Source: Marinitoga lauensis
GTDB lineage: Bacteria > Thermotogota > Thermotogae > Petrotogales > Petrotogaceae
Assembly (NCBI RefSeq): GCF_004135675.1
Contig: NZ_QHLX01000001.1
Span: 62,001-126,000 of the forward strand
Length of the DNA: 64,000 bases
Direction: 5' to 3'
Position 1 is the stretch's first letter, and every line of letters begins with the position of its first letter. This document shows positions 47,449-58,682 of the stretch, one piece after another. The notes beneath the pieces were generated by a model. It was given only the letters and a program-made list of their open reading frames with translations, did no database searches and was not told the DNA's origin. The translations under genes and the position numbers were made by a program.

Positions 47449-49068
47449 ATGTTTAATAGTATTTTTACCATGGAAAGACCTAAAAATGAACCTATTTTAT
47501 CTTATGCACCAGGTACAAAAGAAAGAGAAGAATTAAAGGAAAAATTAAAAGAATTATCTTCAAAAGAAATAGAAATTCCTTTAATTATTGGCGGAAAAGA
47601 AATTAAAACTGGCAATCTCGGCAAATGTATTATGCCACATAATCATAATCATATTTTAGCTCATTATCATATGGCCGGTGAAAAAGAAATAGAAATGGCT
47701 ATTGATGCTGCATTAAAAGCAAAAGAAGAATGGGAAAGTTATTCGTATGTGGATCGAATTTCTATTTTCTTAAAAGCTGCTGAATTATTATCTACAACAT
47801 GGAGAAGTACATTAAATGCGGCAGCTATGCTTGATTTAGGAAAAAATGTATTCCAGGCTGAAATTGATTCTGCCTGTGAATTAATAGATTTTTTCAGATT
47901 TAATTCTTATTATGCTACAAAGATTTATACTGAACAGCCTCAATCTTCAAAAGGTGTTTTAAATAGAATGGAATACAGAGCTTTGGATGGATTTATTTTT
48001 GCTGTTCCTCCATTCAATTTTGCATCAATTTCTGGAAATCTTCCAACAGCTCCTGCTATAATGGGAAATGTTGTATTATGGAAACCAGCTTCATCTGCTG
48101 TATATACTGCATATCATATAATGAAACTATTACAGGAAACAGGATTACCAGATGGAGTAATAAACTTTATACCTGGTCCTGGTTCTAAAGTTGGTGAAAT
48201 AGTATTTTCTAATCCTAATTTTGGAGGTGTACATTTTACAGGTTCTGTAAATACTTTTAACTCAATGTGGGAATCCATTGGTAAAAATATCAGAAATTAT
48301 AAATCATATCCAAGAATTGTTGGTGAAACTGGAGGAAAAGATTTTGTAATCGCTCATCCAACAGCAAATCGAAAAGCTCTTATTACTGCTTTAATCAGAG
48401 GAGCCTTTGAATATCAAGGTCAAAAATGTTCAGCAGCTTCTCGAGCATATATCTCAAAAACTGTGTGGGATGATATTAGAGATGAATTAATAGAGACAAC
48501 GAAAAATTTAAAAATGGGAGATCCTGCAGACTTTTCAAACTTTGTTAATGCTGTTATAGATAAAGCAGCTTTCAAAAAAATTACAGGTTATATTGAATAT
48601 GCAAAAGAAAACGCTGAAATACTTGTTGGAGGAACTTATGATGATTCAGTGGGATATTTCATCAATCCTACAATTGTAAAAACAGATGACCCACATTTCA
48701 AAACAATGGAAGAAGAAATTTTTGGACCTGTTTTAACAGTATATATCTATGACGATGAAAAATATGAAGATATTTTAAAACTTTGTGATCAAACTTCTCC
48801 TTACGGATTAACAGGTTCTATCTTTGCTCAAGATAGAAACGCTATAAGAAAAGCCGAAAAAATCCTTGTTCATGCTGCAGGAAACTTTTATATAAACGAT
48901 AAGCCCACTGGCGCTGTTGTTGATCAACAACCTTTTGGTGGTTCAAGAGGTTCTGGTACTAATGATAAAGCAGGAAGTTATTTGAATTTATTAAGATGGA
49001 CATCCGCACGATCTATCAAAGAAAATTTCAACCCTCCAGAAAATTATACTTATCCATTTATGAAATAA
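47449..49068 (+). CDS. pruA: 1-pyrroline-5-carboxylate dehydrogenase
   Basis: The 539-residue aldehyde dehydrogenase oxidises glutamate semialdehyde to glutamate. Features: IPLIIGGKEIKTGNLGKCI, FAVPPFNFASISGNLP, the catalytic Glu in VGETGGKDFVI, the catalytic Cys in YQGQKCSAASRAYIS, and QQPFGGSRGSGTNDKAG. These are the features of the class close to eukaryotic P5CDH. It starts with ATG eight bases after GGAGGG. It completes proline-to-glutamate oxidation with the four genes upstream. The gene is intact. Confidence 0.94.
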   Translation: MFNSIFTMERPKNEPILSYAPGTKEREELKEKLKELSSKEIEIPLIIGGKEIKTGNLGKCIMPHNHNHILAHYHMAGEKEIEMAIDAALKAKEEWESYSYVDRISIFLKAAELLSTTWRSTLNAAAMLDLGKNVFQAEIDSACELIDFFRFNSYYATKIYTEQPQSSKGVLNRMEYRALDGFIFAVPPFNFASISGNLPTAPAIMGNVVLWKPASSAVYTAYHIMKLLQETGLPDGVINFIPGPGSKVGEIVFSNPNFGGVHFTGSVNTFNSMWESIGKNIRNYKSYPRIVGETGGKDFVIAHPTANRKALITALIRGAFEYQGQKCSAASRAYISKTVWDDIRDELIETTKNLKMGDPADFSNFVNAVIDKAAFKKITGYIEYAKENAEILVGGTYDDSVGYFINPTIVKTDDPHFKTMEEEIFGPVLTVYIYDDEKYEDILKLCDQTSPYGLTGSIFAQDRNAIRKAEKILVHAAGNFYINDKPTGAVVDQQPFGGSRGSGTNDKAGSYLNLLRWTSARSIKENFNPPENYTYPFMK

Positions 49069-49085
49069 ATTTTACATTATTTTCT

Positions 49086-49328
49086 AAAGCCGCCTTAATG
49101 GTGACTTCAGTTTGTAGACAAAGGACAAAATAAAATAATCAAATAATATTCGCTCATCCGGTGAAAATTCTTAAACTCTTCGCTTCGCGAAGGGTTTAGG
49201 AAAAGTATATTAATAATAAATTTTTAAACCTTAGATCTTCCGCTTCGCGGAAATCTCAGGATTCGCTCATATTATTTTTCTTATTTTATTTTGTCGACAG
49301 TCTGAAGCCACCGTAATGGTGGCTTTTT
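49086..49328. repeat. 243-bp imperfect inverted-repeat element with two internal GC hairpins
   Basis: The left end (AAGCCGCCTTAATGGTGACT...) and the complement of the right end (AAGCCACCATTACGGTGGCT...) align over about 70 bases, including TTCAG, GACA, AAAATAAAATAA and AATAATAT blocks. Inside are two stem-loops, CTTCGC-TTC-GCGAAG (49178-49192, extended by CTTAAAC/GTTTAGG) and TTCCGC-TTC-GCGGAA (49238-49252, extended by CCTTAGAT/ATCTCAGG). The right end is also a bidirectional terminator (AAGCCACC-GTAAT-GGTGGCTTTTT). It could be a MITE-like element, a structured RNA or both. The remainder, 49329-49408, is an AT-rich promoter region. Confidence 0.75.
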
Positions 49329-49408
49329 AAATTTTTTTTAGGTAAAAATTTTGTAATATTTGTATATTATAATATATATACAACTACCGATATAGAGAGG
49401 GTTTATAT

Positions 49409-49952
49409 ATGGAAAATAATATGAAAAAAAATGAAAATGATACAGGAAAAATTGCAATCATTACCTCAGGGAAAGTTTTCTGATTCAGGAAGATATTGGT
49501 GTGCTACATGCAAAAAATTTTTTAGATTAGATGAACCAAAATGTCCGTATATGACTAATATGTGTATAAATACACCTATTGCTGTTGAAAATCTTTCTGC
49601 TGAATCTCCAGAAGCACTTGAAAAATTTGGTTTATATTATCCAAAATTACCTCAAAAATTCATGTCAAATGTAATAAAATCCTCTAAAGGATTAGGAGAA
49701 AAGTTTGCTAAGTCTTATTTAGACTTTTTAAATGATTGGAATATAAACTACAGTAATCAACCTATTCAAACATTAAAAAGTTTTATTTTAATAATATCAG
49801 GATGTGAAACCGCCCAAAGAATAAGCGAAGAAAAAGTAGCATTTATAATTATGGATCCAGAAAAAGTTTGGAAAGATAAAATAATTTTAAAAGAAATAAT
49901 AGAAGAAGGAGTACAATATTTAAAAAATACGTTTAATCTTAAAAAGAAATAG
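49409..49952 (+). CDS. Small zinc-ribbon-like protein, unknown family (1 of 2)
   Basis: About 180 residues. The N-terminal third has RYWCATCKKFFRLDEPKCPY followed by MTNMC: C-x2-C-x10-C-P-x-M-x3-C, a likely metal site. The rest is helical and unknown. ATG at 49409 has the best ribosome binding site (AGAGAGGG), but the conserved frame opens at 49431, so one base in the A8 run near 49425 is probably missing; the alternative is a start at 49431. The neighbouring gene encodes a protein with the same Cys pattern. No function is claimed. Confidence 0.7.
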
Positions 49953-49981
49953 TTATCGATTTTATTAAAATATTTGGAGAT

Positions 49982-50293
49982 ATGAACATTGGAAAGTACT
50001 ATTGTCCAAAATGCAATATGGTTTTCGAATTCGGGAAAGAAAGAGATAAAATAATCTGTCCTTTAATGCCTCAAAAATGTATGTTTGATCCTATTAATAT
50101 TAAAAATACTTCTTTTAAATTAGAAGAATTAGAAAGAATGTATAAAATTACTCCAGAAATATACAAAAAATTCATTGAAAATATAGAATTTGAGAATGGC
50201 AGAGTGATTTTTGAAAAAATATTAGAAAACGACTGGAATTTAAAATTAGAAAGTGAAAAAATATTAGATTATTTAGGAATAAATAACGGGTAA
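49982..50293 (+). CDS. Small zinc-ribbon-like protein, unknown family (2 of 2)
   Basis: The 103-residue protein begins MNIGKYYCPKCNMVFEFG, followed by KIICPLMPQKC, giving C-x2-C-x14-C-P-x-M-x3-C. This resembles the site in the preceding protein and points to tandem paralogues with a shared metal-binding head and different tails. It starts with ATG after TGGAGAT, 29 bases downstream of its neighbour. The 3' end overlaps the convergent sfsA by 25 bases. Confidence 0.75.
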   Translation: MNIGKYYCPKCNMVFEFGKERDKIICPLMPQKCMFDPINIKNTSFKLEELERMYKITPEIYKKFIENIEFENGRVIFEKILENDWNLKLESEKILDYLGINNG

Positions 50294-51006
50294 ATAGGAG
50301 AATTCATAAAAGTACCCATAAAAAAGGGAATAATCCTTATTTGATTATTCCTGAAATTAATTTCTTTTTCAAAATATATTATATTATTCTTATATGAAAA
50401 TAATAAAGGATATATTTTCACACCATTTTTTTTAGCTTCAATTAGTTTTTTAGAAAAATCTGGATCAGTTTCCCAATTTGGCGAAAAATATTTTGCTCTA
50501 GAAAAAATTAAAAAATAAACATGGGTTTCATAGCCCTTATTTTTCAATTCTATCAATTCATTTAAATGTTTTAATCCTCTTTTAGTTGGCGCATCAGGAA
50601 ATAATGCAATATTATTTTTGGATAAAGTACAACCTTTTATTTCAATCCATATTTTACTATCCGCTAAAAAATCTATTCTACTATTGTTATATCTTACTTC
50701 AGCCTTTAAATCCTTATATTTTTCTTTTAATATTTTTTCTGCAATATAGCGATGATACATCGAATTTACCAATACATATTCATCTTCTTTTTTTGCTGCA
50801 ATTAAATCGTATTTTGTTTTCCTTTTTGGATTATTTACTTCTTTTATCAGAACATCGTTGTTTTCATATAATAATTCTTTTAATCTCCCTGGATCATGAA
50901 CATGAACGTCTTCTATTCTATTTTTTACCAAAACCTTAGCTAAATATCTATTTGGTCTTTCTAAAAAAATACCTTGAATTGTTTCACCAATACTATAAAT
51001 TCTCAT
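50269..51006 (-). CDS. sfsA: SfsA family protein
   Basis: The 245-residue protein has the family features GIFLERPNRYLAKVLV, VHVHDPGRLKELL, the nuclease-like VRYNNSRIDFLAD and WIEIKGCTLSKNNIALFPDA, and TKRGLKHLNELIELK. SfsA was named for sugar fermentation stimulation in E. coli and binds DNA; it contains a PD-(D/E)XK-like core. It is convergent with the small Cys-motif gene. The start follows GCTGGTGATAAT. The gene is intact. Confidence 0.93.
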   Translation of the reverse strand: MRIYSIGETIQGIFLERPNRYLAKVLVKNRIEDVHVHDPGRLKELLYENNDVLIKEVNNPKRKTKYDLIAAKKEDEYVLVNSMYHRYIAEKILKEKYKDLKAEVRYNNSRIDFLADSKIWIEIKGCTLSKNNIALFPDAPTKRGLKHLNELIELKNKGYETHVYFLIFSRAKYFSPNWETDPDFSKKLIEAKKNGVKIYPLLFSYKNNIIYFEKEINFRNNQIRIIPFFMGTFMNSPIYPLFIPK

Positions 51007-51030
51007 ATTATCACCAGCTCATTTTGATTC

Positions 51031-51062
51031 GCAAAAACTTTCCGCAGTTCGGAAGTTTTCAT
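51031..51062 (-). promoter_or_regulatory. Hairpin upstream of sfsA
   Basis: On the minus strand AAAACTTCCG-AACTG-CGGAAAGTTTTT forms a stem with a T run, 25 bases before the sfsA start. It may be an attenuator in the sfsA leader or a terminator for incoming transcription. Confidence 0.5.
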
Positions 51063-51259
51063 GCCTTTATTATACTATATTATATTATATTATTTTTAAT
51101 ATTTTATTTTGCACTTTGGATTTACTCATTAAATATTTTTAGAAATAGTATAGAATTTTTTATTATAGTATAATAGCTGAAAATTTAATAAAATGCGCAA
51201 CTTGTAAAAATAAATTTATAAACGTATTACTATTACTAAGCGATGCGGTATAGTGTAAA

Positions 51260-51288
51260 TTGACCTAAAATTAAAAATACTGTATAAT
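51260..51288 (+). promoter_or_regulatory. Promoter of the AIM24-family gene
   Basis: TTGACC (51260-51265) and TATAAT (51283-51288) are 17 bases apart, leaving a leader of about 90 bases. The rest of 51063-51384 is AT-rich without other clear elements. Confidence 0.8.
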
Positions 51289-51384
51289 AAAAATATAACT
51301 ATTATTTATTTTATAATTGGTGTAAAAATTCTTTGCGTAATCTGAAAATATGTAAAATTTACAAAATTTAAAGGGGAATATATC

Positions 51385-52158
51385 ATGGCTGATATTATCG
51401 ATTATAAAATTATAGGTGACGATATGCAATTAGTAGAAATAGAATTAGATCCTGGTGAGGGAGTTCGTGCAGAAGCAGGCGCCATGATGTACATGGAAAA
51501 TGGAATTGAAATGCAAACCACTACAGGTGGTGGTTTTTTCAAAGGCTTAAAAAGAATGTTTGTTGGAGAAAGTTTTTTCATAACAAATTTTATTAATGGT
51601 GGTTCAGGAAAAAAACATGTAGCTTTCGGTGCCCCTTACCCTGGAAAAGTCATAGCTATTGATCTACCTAAATTCGGTGGAGAATTTATTTGTCAAAAAG
51701 ATAGCTATCTTTGCTCTGCAGCAGGAATAGAAATTGAAGTTACCTTTACCAAAAAATTTGGCGTTGGTTTATTTGGAGGTGAAGGTTTTATTCTCGAAAG
51801 GTTGGTGGGTAATGGTCTTGTTTTTGTTCATGCCGGAGGAATGGTTATTGAAAAGCAACTTTTGCCTGGCGAATCTTTAAGAGTTGATACAGGATGTGTA
51901 GTAGGTTTTTCACCGTCTGTTAATTATGATATTCAATTTATAGGTGGATTTAAAAATGCTCTTTTCGGTGGTGAGGGAATATTTTTGGCAAAATTAACAG
52001 GACCAGGAACTGTTTATTTACAGAGTTTACCTTTCTCAAGATTAGCCGATAGAATATATTCTGCTGCAAGATTTTCAAATAAAGGAGAACGAAAAGGAAT
52101 CGATGGATTTGGTGGAGATATTTTAGGAGGCTTATTTGGTGGAGATACCAAGTTTTAA
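51385..52158 (+). CDS. TIGR00266/AIM24-family protein
   Basis: The 257-residue protein has the glycine-rich beta-sandwich pattern of the family: EAGAMMYMENGIEMQTTTGG, GLKRMFVGESFFITNF, FGVGLFGGEGFILERLVGNG, DTGCVVGFSPSVNYDIQFIG and PGTVYLQSLPFSRLADRIY. Function is not established. It ends in a Gly/Phe-rich tail (GGDILGGLFGGDTKF). It starts with ATG after AAAGGGGAA. The gene stands alone with its own promoter and terminator. Confidence 0.92.
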   Translation: MADIIDYKIIGDDMQLVEIELDPGEGVRAEAGAMMYMENGIEMQTTTGGGFFKGLKRMFVGESFFITNFINGGSGKKHVAFGAPYPGKVIAIDLPKFGGEFICQKDSYLCSAAGIEIEVTFTKKFGVGLFGGEGFILERLVGNGLVFVHAGGMVIEKQLLPGESLRVDTGCVVGFSPSVNYDIQFIGGFKNALFGGEGIFLAKLTGPGTVYLQSLPFSRLADRIYSAARFSNKGERKGIDGFGGDILGGLFGGDTKF

Positions 52159-52188
52159 AAAATGCCTGGAAAAATCCAGGCATTTTTT
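52157..52188. terminator. Bidirectional terminator between AIM24-family gene and nadD
   Basis: AAAAAATGCCTGGA-AAAA-TCCAGGCATTTTTT serves both converging transcripts. Confidence 0.92.
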
Positions 52189-52747
52189 ATTTATAGTATT
52201 CTTTAATTTCATCAACTATTTCATCATCAACCATACCATATATACTCAAATTCTTTTTTATTCTATTTCTTATCTCAGTAGAAGATATTTCTATCAACGG
52301 AGAATTCAAAAATATATGAGGTAAATTATAATTTTCAAATTTTAATTTCTCAGAATACCTTTTATATACTACTAAAGTAATTTCATCTAATAATTCTTTC
52401 CATTTATACCATGTATGAAAATTAATTAATGAATCTTCGCCTATTAATAAATATATGTTTTCGTTATACATTTTTTTAATGTACTTTACTGTTTGATATG
52501 TATAGGAAGGGGTTGGTAAATTTTTTTCAATATCTGAAACAACAAATCTCTCTGTTGGAAATACTTTTTCGCACCATTTAAATCTACGTTCATAATCTGC
52601 TATATTATTCCCATCCAATTTGTGTGGTGGAATGACAGCAGGCATTATTAAGAATTTTGACGGTTTTAAATAATCATACGCATATTCTGCTATTATTCTA
52701 TGACCAATATGTGGTGGATTAAACGAGCCTCCAAAAATTACTATCAT
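52187..52747 (-). CDS. nadD: Nicotinate-nucleotide adenylyltransferase
   Basis: The 186-residue nucleotidyltransferase makes deamido-NAD. It has IFGGSFNPPHIGH (HxGH motif), MPAVIPPHK, YLLIGEDSLINFHTWYKW and the C-terminal ISSTEIRNRIK. I chose ATG at 52747 (MIVIFGG), eight bases after the GGAG at the end of obg; a start three codons upstream is less well placed. It is downstream of obg, a common pairing. Confidence 0.95.
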   Translation of the reverse strand: MIVIFGGSFNPPHIGHRIIAEYAYDYLKPSKFLIMPAVIPPHKLDGNNIADYERRFKWCEKVFPTERFVVSDIEKNLPTPSYTYQTVKYIKKMYNENIYLLIGEDSLINFHTWYKWKELLDEITLVVYKRYSEKLKFENYNLPHIFLNSPLIEISSTEIRNRIKKNLSIYGMVDDEIVDEIKEYYK

Positions 52748-52752
52748 ATGTA

Positions 52753-54388
<1,636 letters not shown>

Positions 54389-54392
<4 letters not shown>

Positions 54393-54985
54393 GTATGCCT
54401 ATTCCAGTAGTTGTCGAATCAACAGGTAGGTATGAAAGAGCATATGATATATATTCCAGATTATTGAAAGATAGAATCATATTTTTAGGTTCAGAAGTTA
54501 ATGATTATATTTCAAATTTAGTTGTTGCGCAACTTTTGTTTTTAGAAGCTCAAGATCCTGAAAAAGATATTTATTTATATATCAATAGTCCTGGTGGTTC
54601 AGTAACAGCTGGTTTAGCAATGTACGATACTATGCAATATATAAAACCAGATGTTGCTACTATTTGTATTGGCCAGGCAGCTTCAATGGGTGCTGTTTTA
54701 TTAGCTGCAGGTGCTAAAGGAAAAAGATTTGCATTACCAAATTCAAGAATAATGATTCATCAACCATGGGGTGGTGCTCAAGGTACAGCTAAAGATGTAG
54801 AAATTCAGGTTCAAGAACTATTGAGAATAAAAAAAATGTTAAATAAAATATTAAGTGAACACACAGGGCAGGAATTACAAACTATCGAAAAAGATACAGA
54901 TAGAGATTATTTCATGTCAGCTGAAGAAGCTCTTGAATATGGACTAATAGATAAAGTTATTAAAAGCAGAAAAGAAATAAAATAA
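54389..54985 (+). CDS. clpP: ATP-dependent Clp protease proteolytic subunit
   Basis: The 198-residue serine protease has the catalytic Ser in [14 protein letters not shown], His in [12 protein letters not shown] and an Asp in the [18 protein letters not shown] region. The N-terminal [19 protein letters not shown] is typical. It starts with GTG after AAGGTGAATGAACA; ATG at 54395 is an alternative. It degrades proteins together with Clp ATPases. The gene is intact. Confidence 0.96.
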
Positions 54986-54988
54986 TTG

Positions 54989-55062
54989 CAGGGCGCTTAG
55001 CGCCCTGATGTATATTTATTCTAATATAATTTTCATCATCAGGGTGCGAAAGCACCCTGATG
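54989..55062 (+). repeat. Two related hairpins between clpP and mutS
   Basis: CAGGGCGC-TTA-GCGCCCTG (54989-55007) and CATCAGGGTGC-GAAA-GCACCCTGATG (55037-55062) have similar stems and both are followed by ATGTA/TGTA. Neither has a T run, so they may be RNA processing or stability elements that set the clpP:mutS ratio. Confidence 0.7.
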
Positions 55063-55077
55063 TAATGGGAAGGTGGT

Positions 55078-57514
55078 ATTATCAATAATGTTACTCCTAT
55101 GATGAGACAATATCTGGAAATAAAAAATGAATATAATGATTGTATTTTATTATTTAGATTAGGGGATTTTTATGAAACCTTTTTTGAAGATGCAAAAATT
55201 ACCAGCGAAGCACTTCAAATCACCTTGACCCAAAGGAATGGACATCCTATGGCTGGGATTCCACATCATGCTCTTGATAACTATTTAAAAAAGTTATTAG
55301 AACAGGGATTTAAAGTTGCTATATGTGAGCAAGTAGAAGACCCTGCTACAGCAAAAGGGATTGTTAAAAGAGAAGTTACTAAAATTCTTACTCCAGGAAC
55401 TATAGTTGAAGAAAATATGATAGATGAAAATAATAGATATTCATTATTAATTTATTTTATTGATAACAACAATTATGTATTTACAATATTTGATTTTAGT
55501 ACTGGTGAATTATATATAGATTCCTTTAAAATTTCAGAAAATGAAATTTTAGATTTTATTTCTTCTTATTCTTTTGTCCAAGTTTTATTATCTAATAATT
55601 TAAAAACTCTAAAGAATAAAATAAAAATATATATCCCTCTCTATATGTTGAGGAATTAGACGAATGGTATTTTAATAAAAATTTTGAAGATATTTTAAAA
55701 GAAAGTTATGGTATTTTGAATATTGATGTTTTAAACTTAAATAATAATGAATTATTAGCATTGGGTGCTGTTTTTAAGTATTTGGAAATTACTCAAAAGC
55801 AAAAAATCACTCATTTTTCTCTCCCGAAACATTTTAAAAGTTCAAATAATATGATTTTAGATTCCACCACCATATTAAATTTAGGATTGCTTCCAAATAG
55901 AGAAAACAAAGGAAAAACTCTCTTTGATGTTTTGAAATTTACAAAAACTCCTATGGGTTCAAGAACCTTAAAACAATGGATATCAAAACCTTTAATCGAT
56001 AAAAAGTCAATAGAAAAACGTCTGGAAATAGTAGAAATATTCAGAAATGATCCTTTAATTATGGAGGAATTGAAAGAATATCTTAGTTCAATCAGAGATA
56101 TAGAAAGAATAATTTCAAGAATTTCGCTTTTAAGAGCTACTCCTAGAGATTTAGTTGCTTTAAGATTTTCTCTGGAGGTATTGCCTTACATAAATGAATT
56201 ATTAAGTGCCTTAGGATTAGATACATTAGAGGAATTTCATGATTTAATAGGTTTATTACATTCTGCTATAACTGAAGAACCTTCTACACAGGTTGGAACT
56301 GGAAGAGTTATAAAAAAAGGATTTAATAATGAATTAGATCAATATAAAGAAATATTCGAAAACTCTTCTGTTTTCTTAAAAGAAATTGAGTTAAAAGAAA
56401 AAGAAAAAACTGGTATTTCAAATTTAAAAGTTTCAAGAAATAAAATATATGGTTTTTATATTGAGGTTACAAAAGCTAATATAGATAAAGTTCCACCACA
56501 TTATATTCGAAAACAAACACTTGTAAATTCAGAACGATTTATAACTGAAGAATTAAGAAATTTAGAGGAAAAATATTCTATTGCGGAAAAAAAGATTGAT
56601 GAATTAGAAAAAAGGCTTTTTAATAATTTAATTTTAGAATTGCAAAAATATGTAAAAGACCTTAAGATTTTATCTTCTAATATCTCAAAAATAGATATTT
56701 TAAGAGGATTTGCAGAAGCTTCAATAAAAAATAATTATTCAAAGCCGGATTTTGATGATGATAATTTTGTTATTATAAATGGTCGTCATCCCGTTGTGGA
56801 ACAATTTACCGACTCATTTACGCCTAATAGTATAAAACTTGATAGAAGTAAAAGATTTGTGATTTTAACCGGGCCTAATATGAGTGGAAAATCTACGTAT
56901 TTAAGACAAATTGGTATTATTTCTATAATGGCCCAAATTGGCTCTTATGTACCAGCTGAATATGCAAAATTACCTATATTAAAAATATTTTTACCAGAAT
57001 TGGTGCTAAAGATGATGTTGTTAGTGGAAAATCTACTTTTCTTGTGGAGATGGCGGAAGTTTCTACCATATTAAATAATGCTGATGAAGATAGTTTAATT
57101 CTTCTTGATGAAGTTGGTAGGGGTACAGGTACAATTGATGGAATCAGTGTTGCGTGGGCTACATCTGAATACATTTATCAAATTTTAAAATCATATACTA
57201 TATTTGCAACACATTATATGGAATTAACAATGTTAAATGATTTTTATGATGGAATTATTAATAAAAGGGTAAAGGTTTTAGAAACTGAATCTGGTATAAT
57301 ATTTCTACATAAAATTGAAGATGGAATTAGTGATAAAAGCTATGGAATTGAAGTCGCGAAACTTGCAGGCGTTCCTAATGAAGTTGTTGCAAGAGCGAAG
57401 GAAGTTATGGAGGAAATATCTAATAAAACCGAATTTGAAAACAAATTGAAAAGCATGAAAAAAATTAAACAAAAGAGGTTTATTAAGAATAAAAATCAAC
57501 TAAAACTTTTTTGA
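55078..57514 (+). CDS. mutS: DNA mismatch repair protein MutS
   Basis: About 812 residues after repair. The mismatch-binding domain has [17 protein letters not shown] and [16 protein letters not shown] (Phe-x-Glu). Next come the lever/clamp regions and the ATPase with Walker [32 protein letters not shown] and IFATHYMEL. Two missing bases (near 55635 and 56988) split it. The start is odd: homology extends upstream of ATG 55099 to about 55078, where the codons are ATT ATC, shortly after GGAAGGTGG; either a non-AUG start or another sequence error is possible. Confidence 0.93.
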
Positions 57515-57573
57515 GTCTATGGTATAATATTATAAATATCCAATCAAAAATTTAAATTTAAGGGGGATTTATT

Positions 57574-58656
57574 GTGTTTGAAAATAGAATTAAAAAATTA
57601 AGAGAAAAAATGGAATCAAAAAACTTAGATGCCTATTTAATAATTAATATTGAAAATTCATCAAAACCTTCTTCCTATTATTTAACAGGATTTACTGGTT
57701 CATTTTCTATTATATATATTACACATAATGATATTATATTTATGACAGATGGAAGATATACAGAACAAGCAGAAAAACAAACTGGAATCAAACCCTTATT
57801 ATTTAAAACTAAACTTTCTGAAGAATTAAAAAATATTATAAACCTACCAAAAGGTGCCAAAATTGGTTTTGAATCGACAACAATATCATCAAACATATAT
57901 TTAAAGGTATTAAAATCTTTTGAAAATTACGAATTTATTCCAGCTGAAGATTTAATTACTGAATTAAGAAGAACAAAATCAGAAGAAGAAATTAAATTTA
58001 TTAAAGAAGCTGCGATTATTGCTGAAAAAGCATTACAGGAAACCCTTGATACTTTTATTGTTGGGATGACAGAAAAAGAGTTTGCTGCTAAATTGGAATA
58101 TAATATGCGATTATTTGGTGCAGATAATTATGCATTTGAAACAATAGTTGCTTCAGGTTTTCGAGGTGCATTGCCACATGGCATAGCTTCAGATAAAAAA
58201 ATTGAAAATGGAGAACTTGTTGTTATTGATTTTGGTGCATATGCAAATGGATATAATTCAGATATTACAAGAACTATTGCAGTTGGGAATGTTTCAGAGA
58301 AACAAAGAAACATATATGAATTAGTTTTAAAAGCTCAAATGGCTGCTATAGATGCTGCAAAAAGTGGTATGAGGTATGGTGATTTAGATAAAGTCGCAAG
58401 AAATATCATTGCTGAAGGTGGATATGGCGAGTATTTTACACACAGTTTAGGTCATGGGTTGGGATTGGAAGTTCATGAAAATCCTCGAGTTTCAAAAAAT
58501 TCAGAACTTATATCCATGGTTGGTGATATAATAACTATCGAACCTGGCATATATTTACCTGGGGAATTAGGTGTAAGAATTGAAGATGATGTATTAATTA
58601 CTAACGACGGATGTGAAGTTTTAACTTCATTTGATAAAAAACTAATTATTTTATAA
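57574..58656 (+). CDS. pepP: M24 family Xaa-Pro aminopeptidase
   Basis: The 360-residue metallopeptidase has a creatinase-like N-terminal domain (LITYYLTGFTGS-like SSYYLTGFTGSFSI) and the pita-bread catalytic domain with the metal ligands in VVIDFGAYANGYNSDITRTI, HSLGHGLGLEVHENP, ITIEPGIYLPG and VRIEDDVLIT. It removes N-terminal residues before proline. It starts with GTG after AAGGGGGATTT; the TATAAT at 57523-57528 may be its -10. It lies 27 bases before efp, a pairing common in bacteria. Confidence 0.93.
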   Translation: MFENRIKKLREKMESKNLDAYLIINIENSSKPSSYYLTGFTGSFSIIYITHNDIIFMTDGRYTEQAEKQTGIKPLLFKTKLSEELKNIINLPKGAKIGFESTTISSNIYLKVLKSFENYEFIPAEDLITELRRTKSEEEIKFIKEAAIIAEKALQETLDTFIVGMTEKEFAAKLEYNMRLFGADNYAFETIVASGFRGALPHGIASDKKIENGELVVIDFGAYANGYNSDITRTIAVGNVSEKQRNIYELVLKAQMAAIDAAKSGMRYGDLDKVARNIIAEGGYGEYFTHSLGHGLGLEVHENPRVSKNSELISMVGDIITIEPGIYLPGELGVRIEDDVLITNDGCEVLTSFDKKLIIL

Positions 58657-58682
58657 TTTTATGATATAGGAGGAATGAAAAG

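Noticed and set aside
49141..49270. CRISPR array
   Set aside because: The repeated GC-rich stem-loops occur only twice, inverted rather than direct, with no regular spacers and no cas genes in the window.
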